A stretch of DNA of 33,455 bases from Cudoniella acicularis (taxonomy: Eukaryota > Ascomycota > Leotiomycetes > Helotiales > Helotiaceae), in contig JAAMPI010000521.1 in the NCBI GenBank assembly GCA_013054445.1, positions 1 to 33,455 on the forward strand, in the 5' to 3' direction. The notes under the pieces were generated by a model. That model saw nothing but the letters and a program-made list of their open reading frames with translations, did no database searches and was not told the DNA's origin. A program made the translations under genes and the position numbers. Position 1 is the first letter of the stretch. Each line of letters starts with the position of its first letter. Positions 30,097 to 33,455 of this stretch are shown here, piece by piece.

Positions 30097-31699
30097 ATGA
30101 GCGCAAGTCAGCAGCTGACGCGTGAGTTCGCTTGGGGGGTTTTAACTGGACATTATTTCGAGTTCACTAACAGATTCACAGATTCCCAACAATCGCATCG
30201 CGATGACAAAAGTGTTGCCGTGCCAGATGCCACGCACCAATCCAGTACGATACAATCAAGGTTGAAGAACGTGAGTGAAAGATTCAGGGGACTTGGAGCA
30301 AATTCTCGCACTGGTAAAGGGCAACTGGTAAAGAGATCGTCCGCCGTAAGGCTGCGAAAGTCAAAAACGTCTTCGGCAGGAGCCAAAACTCAAACAAAGC
30401 GGAATCAACCAACAGTACCACACTATACGGCTCTCTCTCAACTGCCCACTTTGGAAGAGGAAGCGCCGAACGAGTGGGTCGACGAGAAACAACTTCCACG
30501 GATACCATCAGCATCAAAATTGCGACAGGTTTCGCATACAATGTCGCAAAGCGACCTCACGAAGAGGTCACATGATGAACTTGTAGAAGCTATTCTAGCT
30601 CTCCGTATAGAAAATGAAGAACTAAGGTCGAAGGATCCAGTGATAGCAAAGGCCAAAGATAGTTTCCTTGCTGAGGATGAAGACCTGAAGGAGGCTCGCA
30701 GACAAATCCACGAGTTACAGCAGCAATCACAAGCAGCGAAGAACAAAGTCGTTGAAATGGAGAGAGAGGTGAAGAAAATGGTTCGGGAAATGGCATTAGC
30801 AACCAAGCTAGGTCCCAATCAATTCGACGACACGCACATCAGAGATGAGGTGGCAAGATTGAGATACCAGGTATTCAACTGGGTTGCGAGTGAGGCGTGG
30901 CAAATGCCAAATAACTCGACCCAGAATAAGACAGACTCACAACGACGTTTGGAGCAGTACCAATTCCTAAGAACAACGTGCCCTAGATATGTTGAATATG
31001 TTGCCTCAATCAAAGATCTCAAGCGTTTGATACAGGCGCACGTATGGCAGCATCTCGTTCGGGGGGTGTTTGAGCGGGATATCTGGCTGGGACAAAGGTT
31101 CGGGCTTACGGGAACGAAATCTTAAGTTCCAATCCATACTTCCGACTGAGGAGGTATCTTAGTCAGTACATGTTGTGTATTGAGATGATTTCATGCTTAC
31201 ATATTCCTCTCTCCCAGCTGAAGGCACTCCTCAGGAACATGTCGAGCTACTTCATGAATGGCGGGCCACCAGTGCACGACTCTTGACTGTTCAAGCCTCG
31301 AGCTCTATGGAGGCATACATGCAGGAATCCGTAAAGGACCTAGTCATGGATCTTTTAGACGAGCTGAAGCCCCTCACAACCAAGGAGCCAAACGTTATTG
31401 CGATGAGAGACATTTTCTTAGAAGCAGTTCATCTTGACCAACAAATCCAGATGCAAAAGCAGCAGTACAAGTTCCTCCATGTTATATGGCCCGGTAAAGA
31501 ATACAAGCCCGCATCGTTTTGTTTTTCAGAAAATTCCATGGAGATTGACGATGAAAAGTCGGACACGGAGTATTCGGAGGAAGTCACGCTCGTCGTTGCT
31601 CCAGGCGTAAAGAAAAATGGTAATTCTGCGGGAAAGAATTATGGTCAATCGATATCGATACTGAAAAGCCGAGTCGATGTCATGAAGATTGTCAATTAG
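30097..31699 (+). CDS. Coiled-coil hypothetical protein, internal junction unresolved
   Basis: The product looks like a fungal coiled-coil protein of unknown function. Exon 1 (30097-30121) is tiny and joins across a 60-bp intron (GTGAGT, branch CACTAAC, acceptor CACAG) to 30182 and onward, giving MSASQQLTHSQQSHRDD. A basic Ser-rich region follows, then a coiled coil (about 30580-30810, Glu/Lys/Gln-rich) and a helical domain ending RDIWLGQ. A second block from about 31211 resumes with HEWRATSARLL and ends in VAPGVKKNGNSAGKNYG before the stop at 31699. I believe both blocks belong to one gene. However, no GT-AG pair between about 31098 and 31240 preserves the frame, since the first block stops at 31122-31124. 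There may be a one-base error, a non-canonical intron or a real frameshift. It follows the GTPase gene in the same orientation. Confidence 0.62.
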
Positions 31700-33087
31700 T
31701 GGAGGTATATCGCCTTGATAATGGAAGATTCGTGTCTAAATCTGTGGAGAGTTTTCGTATTGACGTCAACATGCCTTCGAACAATTTGCTCTCATCGAAA
31801 AGGGGATGGCTTGGAACGGCTTTGACAGTCAAAGTCATCCACGGGGCGTCTCTTATCCTGCGTGTGTTGAGAAGGCGAGTTTGTTGCGTGTTGTTGAGAG
31901 AAGAAAACTTACGAGTTGAAGGCGCCTCGTTGGTGACGCATTTCCGGCTACACGGGTATTGATCTAGTCTATTTAGAGCTTAGCCTTCATTTATGTAAAC
32001 ACTACTGCAAAGTCAGCACGTCGAACTTAAAACAACTCACCAAACATCTACTCGGATCTATCCATACGCAATCCGTGAATTTCAGCCCTACGCTTCATGA
32101 CCGCCTATGTGGATACGGATCTTACAACCACCACGGTCTACCCAGCTAGGACTGCTACATACGGTAGTTTGGGGCGAACTCCGGAGGCCTTGGCAATGAA
32201 ACACTCTCCACCATCGCTGGTCAATTCCCTGTTCCCTTCTTCCGTATCGAATAAGTATACCAGAGAAGCAGTAAGAGAAGTCTCTATGTTCCGAGGTGGC
32301 GCGTATTATAAGATCATGTAGTGGAATGCATCAACGAAATTGTGCGAGCAAACCACGAATATATATTTTGTGGACAAGGATACCCATAAACTCAGGATTA
32401 ATTTTTTCTTTCGCTAGCTCTGTTTTAGTCTCCGGACGTGAGCAGCTGCTGCTTTAACCTGAGCTGGGGGTGAGCATAGTCATCATAAGGTTACTTCGGG
32501 TCCCATTTTGGTGCTTTATGCGTCCCGGTTACAGTTTCCTAACCGAGTTTGCCAAGCACCCGATCTGCTCCCCTACAAGGGTTCCTGCCAGAGCCGATTT
32601 GGGATCCTCATACACAGGAAAGGATATGGTCAGGCTCGGAGTGATTTTCTCCATTCGTACTGGCGATTAGTTGCGTGGCGTTGACTTCTTCATTGCAGCT
32701 GGCTGTGAGGATTCAAAGGCGCATATAAGCTGGGCGACATGCATCGGTCCTCGTTTATTACACAATAGCTGCCTGGTACGCTATCGAGATTCTTCTTTGG
32801 GATTTGCCTACATTATGTAACACACGTTTCCAGCTAACGAAGATCGTCTCCTTTTATGCAGGTTCGGTCATTCGGGATCCGGCAGCCTCCTCCAGTGTGT
32901 CATACGTTAGACGTTCACTATACATAAGTGGCCACCATCCTGCGACCAAGACATGACGAAGTTTGGAAGTTGTGTCTTCCCTCCCCTTTCTTAGAGGAGC
33001 GTGTTTATGAGAACTGGTCGGCCCGCCGTCTCATAACTTTAACCCTAACCTTTCCCGTCTGCTAGAAAAGGCTTCGCAAAGAGCAAC
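31700..33087. other. Intergenic, no firm gene
   Basis: Short plus-strand open frames exist (for example 32097-32321 and 32470-32670), but none shows family similarity or extends by splicing. The right end is the promoter of the modular Cys/His gene and contains a telomere-like motif at 33039-33050. Confidence 0.4.
33039..33050. promoter_or_regulatory. Telobox-like motif TTAACCCTAACC
   Basis: This 12-bp motif resembles two telomeric units and lies 38 bp before the ATG of the modular gene. It could be a promoter telobox, as known upstream of some plant and fungal genes, or chance. There is no longer telomeric tract, so this is not a chromosome end. Confidence 0.3.
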
Positions 33088-33455
33088 ATGACTTACTGCG
33101 AGGCTGAGCGCTGTTACAACGATGCAGCAGAGGGCTACGATATTTGTTGGAGTCGTAAGTTTCCTGTCAACTCTAAGTACATCTCTAAGATGAAAATTCC
33201 TCAGATATGTGCAACTATACCGGGTGTTTCGAGATCAAATACATTAGTCCAAGCGACAGTACATACCCATACTGTAGGGGACGTAAGTTCTCAACTTCTC
33301 CTCTCGTTAACTAAGCTATTCATAACTATAATCGCGAAACAATATTGACATAGATTATTCACCCTTAGATTCATGCTCGACTAGCGACTGTCAGAGAGAA
33401 TCTTATAAGAATCCGTCGACAGGGACACGTTATAAGTACTGCCTAGATCGTGCGT
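33088..33455 (+). CDS. Modular Cys/His protein, one C-x4-C-x(10-16)-C-x2-H unit per exon; partial at window edge
   Basis: Exons 33088-33154, 33205-33282 and 33354-33449 each encode one zinc-binding-like unit. Unit 1 has Cys 4, Cys 9, Cys 20 and His 23. Unit 2 has Cys 25, 30, 46 and His 49, with the sequence MCNYTGC and TYPYCRGH. Unit 3 has Cys 56, 61 and 78, with the His expected at 81. Spacing is C-x4-C-x10/15/16-C-x2-H. Each exon ends on the first base (C) of the next His codon, and the next exon starts AT, so all introns are phase 1 and split the ligand His. The introns are 50 and 71 bp with GTAAGT donors. The window ends on GTGCGT right after C 33449, which looks like the third donor, so more units probably follow. 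It resembles short fungal C-x3-GC...YC-x2-H fingers, but I cannot name a protein. Binding of zinc is inferred. Confidence 0.72.

Noticed and set aside
30438..30818. Minus-strand open frame of 126 aa rich in Ser and Cys
   Set aside because: It is antisense to the coiled-coil region; complement of Glu/Lys/Gln codons gives Ser/Leu/Phe-rich open frames.
33039..33050. Possible telomere or subtelomere end
   Set aside because: Only about two telomere-like units are present and the coding gene continues beyond, so this is not a chromosome end.
1..33455. CRISPR array, bacterial operon or prophage features
   Set aside because: Spliceosomal introns and fungal gene families throughout show nuclear fungal DNA; no regularly spaced repeats were seen.

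Overview
The window is nuclear DNA of a filamentous ascomycete (Pezizomycotina; gene content and base composition would suit a leotiomycete, which is inference). The evidence is short introns of about 45-75 bp with GTAAGT-type donors and CTAA(C/T) branch points, a Zn2Cys6 regulator, an MFS exporter, a fungal questin-oxidase-like enzyme, a fungal Hsp70-12-type ATPase and a GIMAP-like GTPase. Three ambiguous bases (7574, 9321-9322) mark imperfect assembly. All gene models below were built by hand from splice signals and reading-frame phase; none was tested against transcripts.

Left part (1-9 kb): a PQ-loop vacuolar amino-acid transporter gene (minus) is followed by a decayed aminoglycoside-phosphotransferase/AIM9-like kinase gene that has lost its catalytic core. 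An AT-rich, repeat-like stretch follows. Then comes a divergent pair, a four-exon Zn2Cys6 transcription factor (minus) and an MFS DHA1 transporter (plus), separated by about 750 bp holding CCG-containing candidate operators. The transporter carries a tandem duplication of about 60 bp whose two copies can each serve as exon while the other is spliced out.

Middle (9-18 kb): a gene-poor accessory region. It holds an unrecognised protein family in three diverged copies on the same strand. The first (359 aa) and second (300 aa, one intron) look intact; the third is a truncated fragment abutting the C-terminal piece of an MFS sugar transporter. A small hypothetical gene with a leader intron and a tRNA-like element split by about 100 nt lie between them.

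Right-centre (18-25 kb): a membrane-anchored PhoD-like phosphatase (minus), then a questin-oxidase-like (DUF4243) protein with a presequence-like N-terminus (plus), then an Rds1-like pseudogene with a frameshift and a nonsense codon, flanked by two diverged direct repeats.

Right part (25-33.5 kb): a ten-exon Hsp70-like gene (minus) is divergent from a membrane-anchored P-loop GTPase (plus), followed by a coiled-coil protein gene. At the right edge begins a modular gene in which each exon encodes one C-x4-C-x(10-16)-C-x2-H unit and every His codon is split by a phase-1 intron; it runs off the window. The Hsp70, GTPase and coiled-coil genes may form a chaperone/GTPase neighbourhood, but that link rests only on proximity.
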